DNA from: Neptunicoccus cionae
GTDB lineage: Bacteria > Pseudomonadota > Alphaproteobacteria > Rhodobacterales > Rhodobacteraceae
Direction of reading: 5' to 3'
NCBI RefSeq assembly: GCF_014643735.1
Contig: NZ_BMKA01000001.1
Coordinates: forward strand, 310,001 to 374,000
DNA length: 64,000 nucleotides
In this document: one piece after another, positions 27,893 through 36,025 of the stretch
How the letters are laid out: every line of letters begins with the position of its first letter
Numbering within the stretch: position 1 is the stretch's first letter
The notes under the pieces: model-generated
Seen by the model: only the letters and a program-made list of their open reading frames with translations
Databases searched by the model: none
What the model was told of the DNA's origin: nothing
Program-made: the position numbers and the translations under genes

Positions 27893-29218
27893 ATGACCAA
27901 AGATCTTGCCAAATTCGCAGCCGACAACGGCGTTAAATACTTTATGATCAGCTTTACTGATCTTTTCGGTGGCCAACGGGCCAAACTGGTGCCCGCCCGT
28001 GCTATCGCAGACATGCAAGAAGACGGAGCGGGTTTTGCCGGCTTTGCCACATGGCTTGACCTGACACCGGCGCATCCTGACATGCTGGCCGTGCCGGACC
28101 CGGATGCTGTGGTCATCCTGCCGTGGAACCGCGAGATCGCATGGGTTCCAGCGGATTGCGTCATGGAAGGTGAACCTGTGGCGCAAGCCCCGCGTAACGT
28201 GCTGCGCCGCCTGATCGGTGAAGCTGCCGAGGAAGGGATGCGTGTGAAAACCGGTATCGAAGCCGAGTTTTTCCTGCTGACCCCTGAAGGTGATCAGATC
28301 AGCGATCCTTACGACACCGCTGCCAAACCGTGTTATGATCAACAGGCGTTTATGCGTCGGCTAGATGTCATTCAGGAGATCAGCGATCACATGCTGGAAT
28401 TGGGCTGGAACCCCTATCAGAACGATCACGAAGACGCCAACGGGCAGTGGGAGATGAACTGGGATTACGACGACGCCCTTGCAACGGCTGACAAGCACAG
28501 TTTCTTCAAGTTTATGGTCAAAACGGTTGCAGAGAAGCACGGCTATCGGGCGACCTTTATGCCAAAGCCGGTGGAAGGTCTGACGGGCAATGGGTGTCAC
28601 GCCCATATTTCGGTCTGGGATCTGGAAGGCACCAGCAACGTCTTTGCGATGGAGCCAAACGACAGCAGCCAAACAGCCGAACTGGGGCTTTCCGAAAAAG
28701 GGCGACATTTCCTTGGCGGGATTATGAAACATGCAAGCGCGCTGCCTGCGATTACCAACCCGACGGTCAACAGTTACAAACGGATCAACGCGCCGCGCAC
28801 CACCTCTGGTGCCACATGGGCCCCGAATACGGTGACATGGACCGGCAATAACCGCACCCATATGGTGCGGGTGCCGGGGCCGGGCCGCTTTGAACTGCGC
28901 CTGCCTGACGGGGCGGTGAACCCCTATCTGTTGCAGGCGGTGATCATTGCGGCGGGTCTGTCCGGTGTGCGCACCAAAGCCGACCCCGGAAAGCGCTATG
29001 ACATTGATATGTACGCCGAAGGGGGCAAGGTGCGCGGTGCGCCCAAACTGCCGCTGAACATGCTTGATGCCTTGCGCGGGTTTGACAGGGACAAGGGACT
29101 GAAATCCGCAATGGGTGAAGAATTTTCCGCCTCTTACATCAAGATGAAGATGCAGGAATGGGACAGCTTTGTTGGCTATTTCAGCCAATGGGAAAAAGAC
29201 AATACTCTCGACATCTGA
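27893..29218 (+). CDS. gmaS: Gamma-glutamylmethylamide synthetase / type III glutamine synthetase-like
   Basis: The 441-residue protein belongs to the glutamine synthetase superfamily, GlnT/GmaS branch. Typical segments are ISFTDLFGGQRAKLVPA near residue 17, GIEAEFFLL near 121, NGCHAHISVWD near 235 and NPTVNSYKRI near 286. In the N-methylglutamate pathway GmaS joins methylamine to glutamate with ATP. The family also contains GlnT glutamine synthetases, and the sequence alone does not separate these; placement after mgsABC favours GmaS. The ATG at 27893 is chosen because the conserved region (MTKDLAKFAADNGV) starts there. Confidence 0.87.
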   Translation: MTKDLAKFAADNGVKYFMISFTDLFGGQRAKLVPARAIADMQEDGAGFAGFATWLDLTPAHPDMLAVPDPDAVVILPWNREIAWVPADCVMEGEPVAQAPRNVLRRLIGEAAEEGMRVKTGIEAEFFLLTPEGDQISDPYDTAAKPCYDQQAFMRRLDVIQEISDHMLELGWNPYQNDHEDANGQWEMNWDYDDALATADKHSFFKFMVKTVAEKHGYRATFMPKPVEGLTGNGCHAHISVWDLEGTSNVFAMEPNDSSQTAELGLSEKGRHFLGGIMKHASALPAITNPTVNSYKRINAPRTTSGATWAPNTVTWTGNNRTHMVRVPGPGRFELRLPDGAVNPYLLQAVIIAAGLSGVRTKADPGKRYDIDMYAEGGKVRGAPKLPLNMLDALRGFDRDKGLKSAMGEEFSASYIKMKMQEWDSFVGYFSQWEKDNTLDI

Positions 29219-29288
29219 TCTTTCTTCAATCCCGACCCTTTGAAGGATTGCAACTGCCGTTATTTGCATCCTAGACAATGGATGTGAC

Positions 29289-29326
29289 CAGTCAGGACCG
29301 CCAGAACCCGTGGCTCTGACTGTTTG
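29289..29326 (+). terminator. Hairpin between gmaS and purU
   Basis: CAGTCAG pairs with CTGACTG around an inner GCCA/TGGC hairpin, followed by TTTG. It may be a partial terminator or a processing hairpin that lowers purU expression relative to the upstream genes. It did not match any riboswitch that I recognise. Confidence 0.45.
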
Positions 29327-29361
29327 TGACCGAACCGACTATAATTCCCAAGGAAACGCTC

Positions 29362-30246
29362 ATGAGCAAATATGCCCTTACAGTGACCTGCCAGTCCCGT
29401 CGCGGGATTGTTGCGGCCATTGCCGGTTATCTCGCCGATCAAGGCTGCAACATCACCGACTCCGCCCAGTTCGACGACAAGGAGACCGGAAACTTCTTTA
29501 TGCGTGTCAGTTTTGATACTGACGGCAGTGCCGGACTGGACGGGCTTTCCGAAGGGCTGAAGGATGCGGCTGCAACCTTTGATATGACCTATGAATTCCA
29601 CGACGAGGCGGCCAAAATGAAGGTCGTGATTATGGTGTCCCGCTTTGGCCACTGCCTGAACGATCTGCTTTATCGCTGGCGCATCGGGGCGCTTCCGATT
29701 GACATCGTGGCGGTGATTTCCAATCACATGGACTATCAGAAGGTCGTGGTGAACCACGATATTCCGTTTCATTGCATCAAGGTCACAAAAGAGAACAAGC
29801 CCGAGGCAGAGGCGCGGATTATGGGCGTGGTTGAAGACACCGGCGCCGAATTGATCGTGCTGGCCCGCTACATGCAGATCCTGTCGGATGAAATGTGCCA
29901 GAAGATGTCCGGCCGGATCATCAATATCCACCATTCCTTCCTGCCGAGCTTTAAGGGGGCGAACCCCTATAAGCAGGCGTTCCAGCGCGGTGTAAAGTTG
30001 ATCGGGGCGACATCGCATTACGTCACCGCCGATCTGGACGAAGGTCCGATCATCGAACAGGATATCGTTCGTGTGACCCACGCCCAATCACCAGAGGATT
30101 ACATTTCATTGGGGCGGGATGTGGAAAGTCAGGTTTTGGCCCGCGCCATTCACGCCCATATCCACCAGCGTGTGTTTTTGAACGGGAATAAAACCGTCGT
30201 CTTCCCCGCTTCTCCGGGGTCTTACGCATCGGAGCGGATGGGCTAA
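29362..30246 (+). CDS. purU: Formyltetrahydrofolate deformylase
   Basis: PurU hydrolyses 10-formyl-tetrahydrofolate to formate and free tetrahydrofolate in the cytoplasm. The 294 residues comprise an N-terminal ACT domain (about 1-85: LTVTCQSRRGIVAAIAGYL) and a formyltransferase-type catalytic domain (about 90-285) with ISNHMDY and INIHHSFLPSFKGANPY, the latter holding the catalytic His-Asn type residues. AAGGAAAC before the ATG at 29362 supports this start over 29326. Beside the methylamine genes it would release the oxidised methyl carbon as formate and recycle folate. Confidence 0.94.
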   Translation: MSKYALTVTCQSRRGIVAAIAGYLADQGCNITDSAQFDDKETGNFFMRVSFDTDGSAGLDGLSEGLKDAAATFDMTYEFHDEAAKMKVVIMVSRFGHCLNDLLYRWRIGALPIDIVAVISNHMDYQKVVVNHDIPFHCIKVTKENKPEAEARIMGVVEDTGAELIVLARYMQILSDEMCQKMSGRIINIHHSFLPSFKGANPYKQAFQRGVKLIGATSHYVTADLDEGPIIEQDIVRVTHAQSPEDYISLGRDVESQVLARAIHAHIHQRVFLNGNKTVVFPASPGSYASERMG

Positions 30247-30270
30247 CAGAGTTTTTTCTCTGACAAAAAT

Positions 30271-30312
30271 CGGCCCGCTGACACCCTGAAAACGCAGGGT
30301 GGCGGCGGGCCG
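30271..30312. terminator. Bidirectional terminator between purU and the cytochrome c gene
   Basis: CGGCCCGC pairs with GCGGGCCG outside an inner ACCCTG/CAGGGT hairpin. On the minus strand it is followed by ATTTTTG, making a good terminator for the cytochrome gene. For purU it is a stem without an immediate T-run. Confidence 0.75.
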
Positions 30313-30327
30313 TCGTGTGTTCTTGCT

Positions 30328-30885
30328 TTATTTTTTAAGGCGATAGTCCTGATGGCAGGCAGAGCAGGTTTTGGCGGTTAGCATGAACAGTTCGTCCACC
30401 GGCAGGGCAGCATAGGTTTCAAGGTCATGCGGGGTTTTCGTTGCGGGTGTTTCGCCGGAAGGCGGGTTTGCGGCGGCAAGGACCAGCCCTTCGCCCTGCA
30501 GCGTAAGCCTGTCTGCCAGTTTGGAAAACCGCTCCCAGTCCTGCCAGATTTCGGGGCGTGCCTCACTCGGGGCTTCGATTGATCCCTCCGGAAATCCTTC
30601 CAGCATCGCAGCACCGGCGTGATCCCTCAGGGCTTGCGCAGCGACCGCAATCGCGTCGGGGTCCGGTGACGGGCTTTTGACCTGTTTGGCAATCGCCTTC
30701 ATAGAACCGGCCAGCATACCCATTCCATCCATTCGCTGTTTGACCACGCCAGTGGCCTTGTCATGGGCATGGGCGGGAACTGTTGTGGCCAGAAGGGCCA
30801 ACAAAATTGCGCCTTTAATGGGTGTTAGCAGCATTTTGGCGAAGTGTGAAAAAGTCAGCGTGCCTGTTAGGGTCTTGTGTTTCAT
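30328..30885 (-). CDS. Cytochrome c' family protein (class II cytochrome c)
   Basis: The 185-residue protein has a long N-terminal signal region (hydrophobic core GAILLALLATTVPAHA near residue 40) and a single haem attachment site CSACH a few residues from the C-terminus. That C-terminal haem placement and the helical body (VVKQRMDGMGMLAGSMKAI) mark class II cytochromes such as c' and c-556. It is periplasmic; such proteins carry electrons or bind gases, and the partner here is unknown. The frame is open to 31215, but the GGGAGA ribosome site before the ATG at 30885 decides the start. Confidence 0.87.
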   Translation of the reverse strand: MKHKTLTGTLTFSHFAKMLLTPIKGAILLALLATTVPAHAHDKATGVVKQRMDGMGMLAGSMKAIAKQVKSPSPDPDAIAVAAQALRDHAGAAMLEGFPEGSIEAPSEARPEIWQDWERFSKLADRLTLQGEGLVLAAANPPSGETPATKTPHDLETYAALPVDELFMLTAKTCSACHQDYRLKK

Positions 30886-31063
30886 AGGGTCTCCCTGCGG
30901 TGTGTTTTTCCCGTCGATAGGGGCTCCTGCAGGGGGAATGTCAAGAACAAAGGCAGCGGTGCAACACCTGTGTGAAAAGCAAGGGAATGCGGGTTTTGCT
31001 GCTGTCGCCAAAGGGCGGATGGCCCTAGTGTGAGCCAAACAAATAAGAGCAGAGACTACTAAC

Positions 31064-31987
31064 ATGCGGGTCGCAATTCTTGCAGCACTGGGCGTAATGC
31101 ACGCCGGTCTGGCGCAGGCCGAGGGGTTTGCCTGGCCGAAACTGGACAATATTGTGGGCGTGTCCCGCCTGTTCAACAACGACTTTCTGGGCGATGGCAA
31201 TGATCGCTGGCGCACAGGTTCCTACGAGGTCTCTGTGACCTTCGGGGAGCAAGTCCTCGACGGGATGCCGAGCGGACCATTCTCTTTGATGCAGTACCGC
31301 CTGCGCAGCGAGATCATCGCGCCAGCGGACCTTTCGGCGACGACGGCGTTTCCAGATCGCGCTTATGCCGGTGTCATCGGGCTTGGGGCGTTCACCCATT
31401 ATGAAAAGTGCGGGTACAACCTGTCTTATGGTGGGGAACTGGTGTTTGTTGGCCCGTCTACCGGTGTGGGGCGCTTCCAGAGGTGGGCCCACAAACAGAT
31501 TGGCGCGCAACAACCCAATATGCTCGGGGAGCAGCTTGGGGATCATGTTTACCCAACTCTTCAGGGAGAGATTTCCAAAGATTTTCGGGCAGGGGACACC
31601 CTGTTCCGGCCCTTTGCAGAAGCGCAGGCCGGTGTTGAAAGCTACGCCCGTGTCGGCGTTGATGCAGTTTTCGGTAAAAACCTGTCCCGCAACTTTTTCG
31701 TGCGCGAACCGATTACCGGCCAGTTGGTGACGAACGTGCGCAGCAGTGATGACCGCAGCTTCGGCTTTATGATGGGCGGCGATGTGGCCTATGTCGGAGA
31801 CAGCAAGCTGTTGCCTGAAAGCCGTGGTTACACCGTCGAAAGCTTCCGCCCGCGCGCCCGCGCTGGATTCGTCTACGAAGGCGAGAGTGCGGGGCTGTTT
31901 TACGGTCTGACATGGCTTGGCAAGGAATTCGAAGGCCAGAGCGACAGCCAAGTGACAGGCTCTCTCAATGTGAAATTTAATTTCTGA
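31064..31987 (+). CDS. LpxR family outer membrane lipid A deacylase-like protein
   Basis: The 307-residue protein has a 19-residue signal peptide ([19 protein letters not shown]) and ends in aromatic KFNF, as outer membrane beta-barrels do. Family signs of LpxR (DUF2219) are [18 protein letters not shown] (Asn39-Asp40 matching the catalytic Asn-Asp pair), DRAYAG near residue 98, and [12 protein letters not shown] with His143 in the place of the family's catalytic histidine. LpxR removes a 3'-linked acyloxyacyl group from lipid A in some pathogens; in a marine bacterium the substrate is unproven. It is divergent from the cytochrome gene. Confidence 0.82.
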   Translation: MRVAILAALGVMHAGLAQAEGFAWPKLDNIVGVSRLFNNDFLGDGNDRWRTGSYEVSVTFGEQVLDGMPSGPFSLMQYRLRSEIIAPADLSATTAFPDRAYAGVIGLGAFTHYEKCGYNLSYGGELVFVGPSTGVGRFQRWAHKQIGAQQPNMLGEQLGDHVYPTLQGEISKDFRAGDTLFRPFAEAQAGVESYARVGVDAVFGKNLSRNFFVREPITGQLVTNVRSSDDRSFGFMMGGDVAYVGDSKLLPESRGYTVESFRPRARAGFVYEGESAGLFYGLTWLGKEFEGQSDSQVTGSLNVKFNF

Positions 31988-32008
31988 GCGATTGGCGGGC
32001 AGGGGCTG

Positions 32009-32036
32009 TTGACTCCGCCCGTACAAGGCTTATAAG
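32009..32036 (+). promoter_or_regulatory. Sigma-70-type promoter of rpsD
   Basis: TTGACT (32009-32014) and TATAAG (32031-32036) are separated by 16 bases. This is close to consensus and implies transcription starting near 32043, with a leader of about 118 bases before the GTG start. Confidence 0.7.
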
Positions 32037-32042
32037 CCGCCC

Positions 32043-32160
32043 ATCCGCGCAAGCGGTTCATTGGTGTTGGTGGCCCCTGCAAGGGGATGCCTGTCGGGCT
32101 TCGGGAAACCGGATAAGACCAAAGGACAACGCCCTTCGAAACCTTAGAAGGAGAACAGCC
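32043..32160 (+). ncRNA. Structured 5' leader of rpsD (candidate S4 autoregulatory RNA)
   Basis: Four hairpins can be drawn by eye. CCGC-GCAA-GCGG (32045-32056) and CGG-GAAA-CCG (32102-32111) both have GNRA tetraloops. CCCCT/AGGGG is at 32074-32086. CCTTC (32133-32137) pairs with GAAGG (32147-32151), which is the ribosome binding site of rpsD. S4 is known to repress its own mRNA in other bacteria through leader structures. An equivalent role here is inference from the blocked ribosome site. Confidence 0.5.
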
Positions 32161-32781
32161 GTGACGAAACGTACAGCTGCCAAATACAAAATTGACCGCC
32201 GCATGGGCGAAAACATCTGGGGCCGTCCTAAGTCCCCGGTAAATCGTCGTGAATACGGCCCTGGTGTACATGGTCAACGCCGCAAACAAAAACTGTCCGA
32301 TTTCGGTATCCAGCTGCGCGCCAAGCAAAAGCTTAAAGGATACTACGGCGATCTGACAGAAAAACAATTCCGTCGCATCTACGCCGAAGCTGTTCGCGTA
32401 AACGGCGACACAGGTGAAAACCTGATCGGTCTGCTGGAGCGTCGTCTGGACGCGGTTGTTTACCGTGCCAAGTTCGTTCCAACTGTTTTCGCTGCACGTC
32501 AGTTCGTAAACCACGGACACGTGACTGTGAACGGCAAGAAAGTGAACATCCCATCCTACCGCGTTCAAGAAGGTGACGTGATCGAAGTGCGTGACCGCTC
32601 CAAGCAAATGGCGCTGGTTATGGAAGCACTCGGCAGCTCCGAGCGTGACTTTGCAGACTACCTCACAGTAGACGCCAGCAAAATGCGCGCAGAATTCGTT
32701 CGCACACCTGGTCTGGCCGATGTGCCTTACCCAGTTGTGATGGAACCGAACCTGGTGGTGGAATTCTACGCGAAGAACTAA
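32161..32781 (+). CDS. rpsD: 30S ribosomal protein S4
   Basis: S4 binds 16S rRNA early in small-subunit assembly and affects decoding accuracy. The 206-residue protein starts with GTG after AGAAGGAG, and shows the N-terminal S4 segment ([18 protein letters not shown]) and the S4 RNA-binding domain (about 95-160: [35 protein letters not shown] in outline). It lacks the N-terminal zinc cysteines found in some S4 forms. Unlike E. coli it is a single gene outside the alpha operon, with its own promoter, leader and terminator. Confidence 0.97.
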   Translation: MTKRTAAKYKIDRRMGENIWGRPKSPVNRREYGPGVHGQRRKQKLSDFGIQLRAKQKLKGYYGDLTEKQFRRIYAEAVRVNGDTGENLIGLLERRLDAVVYRAKFVPTVFAARQFVNHGHVTVNGKKVNIPSYRVQEGDVIEVRDRSKQMALVMEALGSSERDFADYLTVDASKMRAEFVRTPGLADVPYPVVMEPNLVVEFYAKN

Positions 32782-32805
32782 TCTTCGCCGACCCACACAG
32801 AATTC

Positions 32806-32836
32806 AAGGCCGTTCCCTTCGGGAGCGGCCTTTTTC
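32806..32836 (+). terminator. Rho-independent terminator of rpsD
   Basis: GGCCGTTCCC pairs with GGGAGCGGCC (one G-T pair) around a TTC loop, followed by TTTTTCTTT. It begins about 25 bases after the stop. Confidence 0.92.
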
Positions 32837-32942
32837 TTTGGCGCGAAGCTATCGAACGTGACAGGCATAAGGATCTGTACAGGACCTCAAACGCAGGCAG
32901 GCGCAATGGCCTGACTGAAGGTGTTTCGCGTAGGAATGTGGC

Positions 32943-33956
32943 TCAGTCGTCGCCGCAGATGGATTGCAGGGCGATCCACTCCGCGTCTTTCAGCGCAAGG
33001 CGATAGTCTTCGGGGTAGGGATCACGGGCGATCAGTTCTGCCGTGCTCTCGCCGCTGGCATCCAGTGCATAGGCATAAGGTGTCGAGGTCATCTGCGCCT
33101 GTTTGAAAACAGCCAGCAAGGTCTCCGTATCCGCCCGTATCAATGGTGCTGTCAGCACTTGCCGTGCATAACCGGCCAGCGCATCGTCAGGCAGATCGCC
33201 ATTTGCGATAAAGGTCAGTGTGCGCCGCGTGCCGATCTTGCGGAACATCCGCTGCATCGGATCATCCTGCGCTGCAATCGCCCGTTCCCGCAGCACAAAA
33301 CCGGCTGCAATTTCGGGACCGGCGTTCTCTTCTACCAGCACACGGTTCAACAGGATGTTCCCGCCGGGCAAATGGGCCGCGAACCGTGCCCCCAGATCGA
33401 CGATATGGATTTCGCCGCCATCAGGCAGCAGCCAGTTCTGGAACTTTTCCAGCGCAGCCTGCCCCAAAGGATCCTGACAGGCTGTGCCAGTCAGAACATC
33501 GGTCTGGCGCAGCACTTTCTGCCCGATCTGATGGGCTTTGGCCGCCGGAAGGATGCGCGTTGCGTAATCTGCCGAGATCGACGGCAGCCAGAACAGCAAA
33601 ATACCAAGGCTTAGTGCCAGAAAAACCGCGCCAAGCCCCCAGCGCAACCGGCCGGGATGGGGCCCGGTCTTGCGAATGGCGCGGCGCACCTCTTCGATGG
33701 CGCCGTTCATTGTTTCGTCGTCGATTTCCAGCGTCTCCGAACCGCTTTGATCCGGACTGTAGAGACGGGGACCATCGCCCGCCGTCAGGCTGCGCACGGC
33801 GGCAAGGGACCAATGGGTCAGCGGTTTTCCATTCGCGTCAGACAACACCAGTGAGGACGCACCAAAGGACACGATCACCTCGCGTCGTTGATCCGCTTCG
33901 GATTCCTTCCAAAGCCCGATTGCTTCGAGCCGTTGATATTTCTTGAGCGCTGTCAC
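32943..33956 (-). CDS. Membrane protein of unknown function with a degenerate M48-peptidase-like segment
   Basis: No named family is certain. The 337-residue protein has a cytoplasmic N-terminal half with a PH-like beta pattern, one strong transmembrane segment near residues 107-128 (LGAVFLALSLGILLFWLP), and a C-terminal half. There, AAHLPGGNILLNRVLVEEN followed by EIAAGFVLRERAIA resembles the PGG...HExxH core of M48 metallopeptidases. The HExxH zinc site is missing (LRERA instead), so it is unlikely to be an active M48 protease. It stands alone between rpsD and the SulP transporter. Confidence 0.75.
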   Translation of the reverse strand: MTALKKYQRLEAIGLWKESEADQRREVIVSFGASSLVLSDANGKPLTHWSLAAVRSLTAGDGPRLYSPDQSGSETLEIDDETMNGAIEEVRRAIRKTGPHPGRLRWGLGAVFLALSLGILLFWLPSISADYATRILPAAKAHQIGQKVLRQTDVLTGTACQDPLGQAALEKFQNWLLPDGGEIHIVDLGARFAAHLPGGNILLNRVLVEENAGPEIAAGFVLRERAIAAQDDPMQRMFRKIGTRRTLTFIANGDLPDDALAGYARQVLTAPLIRADTETLLAVFKQAQMTSTPYAYALDASGESTAELIARDPYPEDYRLALKDAEWIALQSICGDD

Positions 33957-34250
33957 TGCGTGCCTATATCGGCCTGTGGCCTGTTTTTTCAGGAATCATA
34001 CACCGTCTTGTTGGATGTGTGTAGGCAATTCTCTGTCTCGCATGGAATCGGCTGTAAGCAACGTTCTGGTCTGAAAGTTCCGGTTCATGGTCCCCGGCGC
34101 GGGGCGATCCTGTCAACAATCGGGCCAGTACGGAATTATTTAAGAGCCAGTACGCTTTGTATTGGTGCCAAAGATTGCAATACTGAGGCAACAGGCGTAG
34201 GGGCTGCCCTACACCCTGCCTATTTTTGTTCCTGATGTCCGGAAGCTGTC
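33957..34250. other. Non-coding divergent region upstream of the SulP gene
   Basis: This region of about 290 bases separates two divergent genes. It must hold promoters for both. I see no conserved hairpin, repeat or coding frame with a ribosome site; short open frames here have no family features. Confidence 0.5.
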
Positions 34251-36002
34251 ATGCGTTATTCAGAGTATTTTCCGCCCCTTCAATGGTACACCCGCGTCAA
34301 TAGAAACACAGTTGCTGCGGATGCCTATGCGGGCCTGATTAACGCAGCACTTGTGTTGCCGCAGGGCGTGGCCTTTGCCACAATCGCGGGGCTTCCGCCG
34401 CAATACGGCTTGTTTACCGCGATCATCACTGCAGTCGTGGCGGCCCTGTTCGGGTCGTCGATGATCATGATCTCGGGGCCGACAACGGCGATTTCTGCTG
34501 TGTTGTTTACCACCCTGTCGGATTTCGCAGCCCCCGGAACAATGCAATATATCGAGATGGCTCTCACGCTGACGATCCTTGTGGGGTTATTCCAGATCGC
34601 GGGGGGATTTGCGCGGCTTGGGGGGCTTGTCTCTTTTGTGTCCCATTCGGTGATGACGGCCTTTACGATGGCGGCGGCGCTGCTGATCGCTGTCAGTCAG
34701 TTGGCAGGCGTAACGGGGATCGTGGTGGAACGGGGCGGCAATATTGCAGAGCGTCTGATGCGGCTGGCCGAGCATTGGGGGGATGTTAACCTTTATGCGC
34801 TATTGATTGCCGGAACCACGCTAGCGCTGGCCGTACTGATGCAGAAGTTCACCCCCAAGCTGCCGGGATTCCTGATCGCGCTGCTGGCAGGGTCTGCGCT
34901 GGCCTACGGGATTGATGCGGTGAATCACGGTGTGGAAATGGTGGGTGCGTTGCCAAGCATGATGCCCCAACTGGCCCCACCTACGCCAAGCGTGCGCGAT
35001 GTGGTGCAACTTGCCCCCGGTGCGGCTGCGATTGCGCTGGTCGGCGCGCTTGAAGCGATTTCCATTGGCCGCTCCTTCGCGGTGCGGCGACGGGAAGCTT
35101 TTGACACCAGTCAGGAGATGATCGGGCAGGGCGTCTCCAACGTGGTCGGCGGCTTCTTCCAGTGCTACGCCGGGTCCGGTTCCTTCACCCGCAGCGGCGT
35201 GAACGCGACGGCTGGGGCGGTCACGCCCATGTCCGGTATATTCGCCAGCGGGTTCCTATTGCTGATCCTGATCTTCATTGCCCCGTGGGTCGCTTATATC
35301 CCGAAACCGGCGATGGCGGGTCTGATCCTTCTGGTGGCCTACCGCCTGATCGAGTTTTCAGAACTGCGCCACATCATCACCAGCAGCCGTCCCGAGACCG
35401 TCATCCTGGTTCTGACACTCGCCGCTGGTCTGTTCATCGAGCTGGACTTTGCGATTTACGTCGGCGTGATCGCATCGCTTTGTGTGTTCATCTACGAAAG
35501 CTCCCATCCCGAATTGCCGGTAACAGCGCCGGTGCTGCAATCCGATGGCACCCGCAAGTTTCGCAACGTAGAGCATAAGGGCGTGACCGAATGCCCGCAG
35601 TTGATGATCTTCCGGCTGGATGGTCCGCTTTACTTTGGCAGCGTCGAAAACGTGGCCAAATCCTATAAGAAGAACTGCGCCCGTGATCCGCGCCAGATAC
35701 ACAAGATCCTGTATATGAAGGGCGTTGGCAAAACCGATCTGGCAGGGGCGGATTTCCTGATACAGGCGATACGGGATGCCAAGGCCGAAGGCGGGTCGTT
35801 CCGCATCGTCGCTCTGTTTCCGCCGCTAGTGGACAGTCTCTACCGCTTCCACGTGATCGACGAGTTGGGGGAGGAGAACCTCCACTCCAACAAGAGCGAT
35901 GCGGTGAGCGCGGCGATGAATGATCTCAGCCGGAACATCTGCGAAGGGTGTTTGCGCGATGTATTCTGGGAATGCGATAACGTGATGCGCAAGGAAGACT
36001 GA
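34251..36002 (+). CDS. SulP family anion transporter with STAS domain
   Basis: The 583-residue protein is an inner-membrane transporter of the SulP family. About 10-14 hydrophobic segments run to residue 415, starting with the signature region AYAGLINAALVLPQGVAFATIAGLPPQYGLF. A STAS domain of about 100 residues follows (about 450-560). Members move sulfate, bicarbonate, dicarboxylates or other anions; the substrate cannot be assigned. The C-terminal tail after STAS is cysteine-rich (ICEGCLRDVFWECDNV), which is unusual. Sulfotransferases in the window make sulfate a natural guess, but only a guess. Confidence 0.88.
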   Translation: MRYSEYFPPLQWYTRVNRNTVAADAYAGLINAALVLPQGVAFATIAGLPPQYGLFTAIITAVVAALFGSSMIMISGPTTAISAVLFTTLSDFAAPGTMQYIEMALTLTILVGLFQIAGGFARLGGLVSFVSHSVMTAFTMAAALLIAVSQLAGVTGIVVERGGNIAERLMRLAEHWGDVNLYALLIAGTTLALAVLMQKFTPKLPGFLIALLAGSALAYGIDAVNHGVEMVGALPSMMPQLAPPTPSVRDVVQLAPGAAAIALVGALEAISIGRSFAVRRREAFDTSQEMIGQGVSNVVGGFFQCYAGSGSFTRSGVNATAGAVTPMSGIFASGFLLLILIFIAPWVAYIPKPAMAGLILLVAYRLIEFSELRHIITSSRPETVILVLTLAAGLFIELDFAIYVGVIASLCVFIYESSHPELPVTAPVLQSDGTRKFRNVEHKGVTECPQLMIFRLDGPLYFGSVENVAKSYKKNCARDPRQIHKILYMKGVGKTDLAGADFLIQAIRDAKAEGGSFRIVALFPPLVDSLYRFHVIDELGEENLHSNKSDAVSAAMNDLSRNICEGCLRDVFWECDNVMRKED

Positions 36003-36025
36003 CCCCTGCGCATCCTCTACTGCGG

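Noticed and set aside
29219-29361. Glycine or folate riboswitch before purU
   Set aside because: One hairpin is present, but none of the conserved cores of these riboswitches could be seen.
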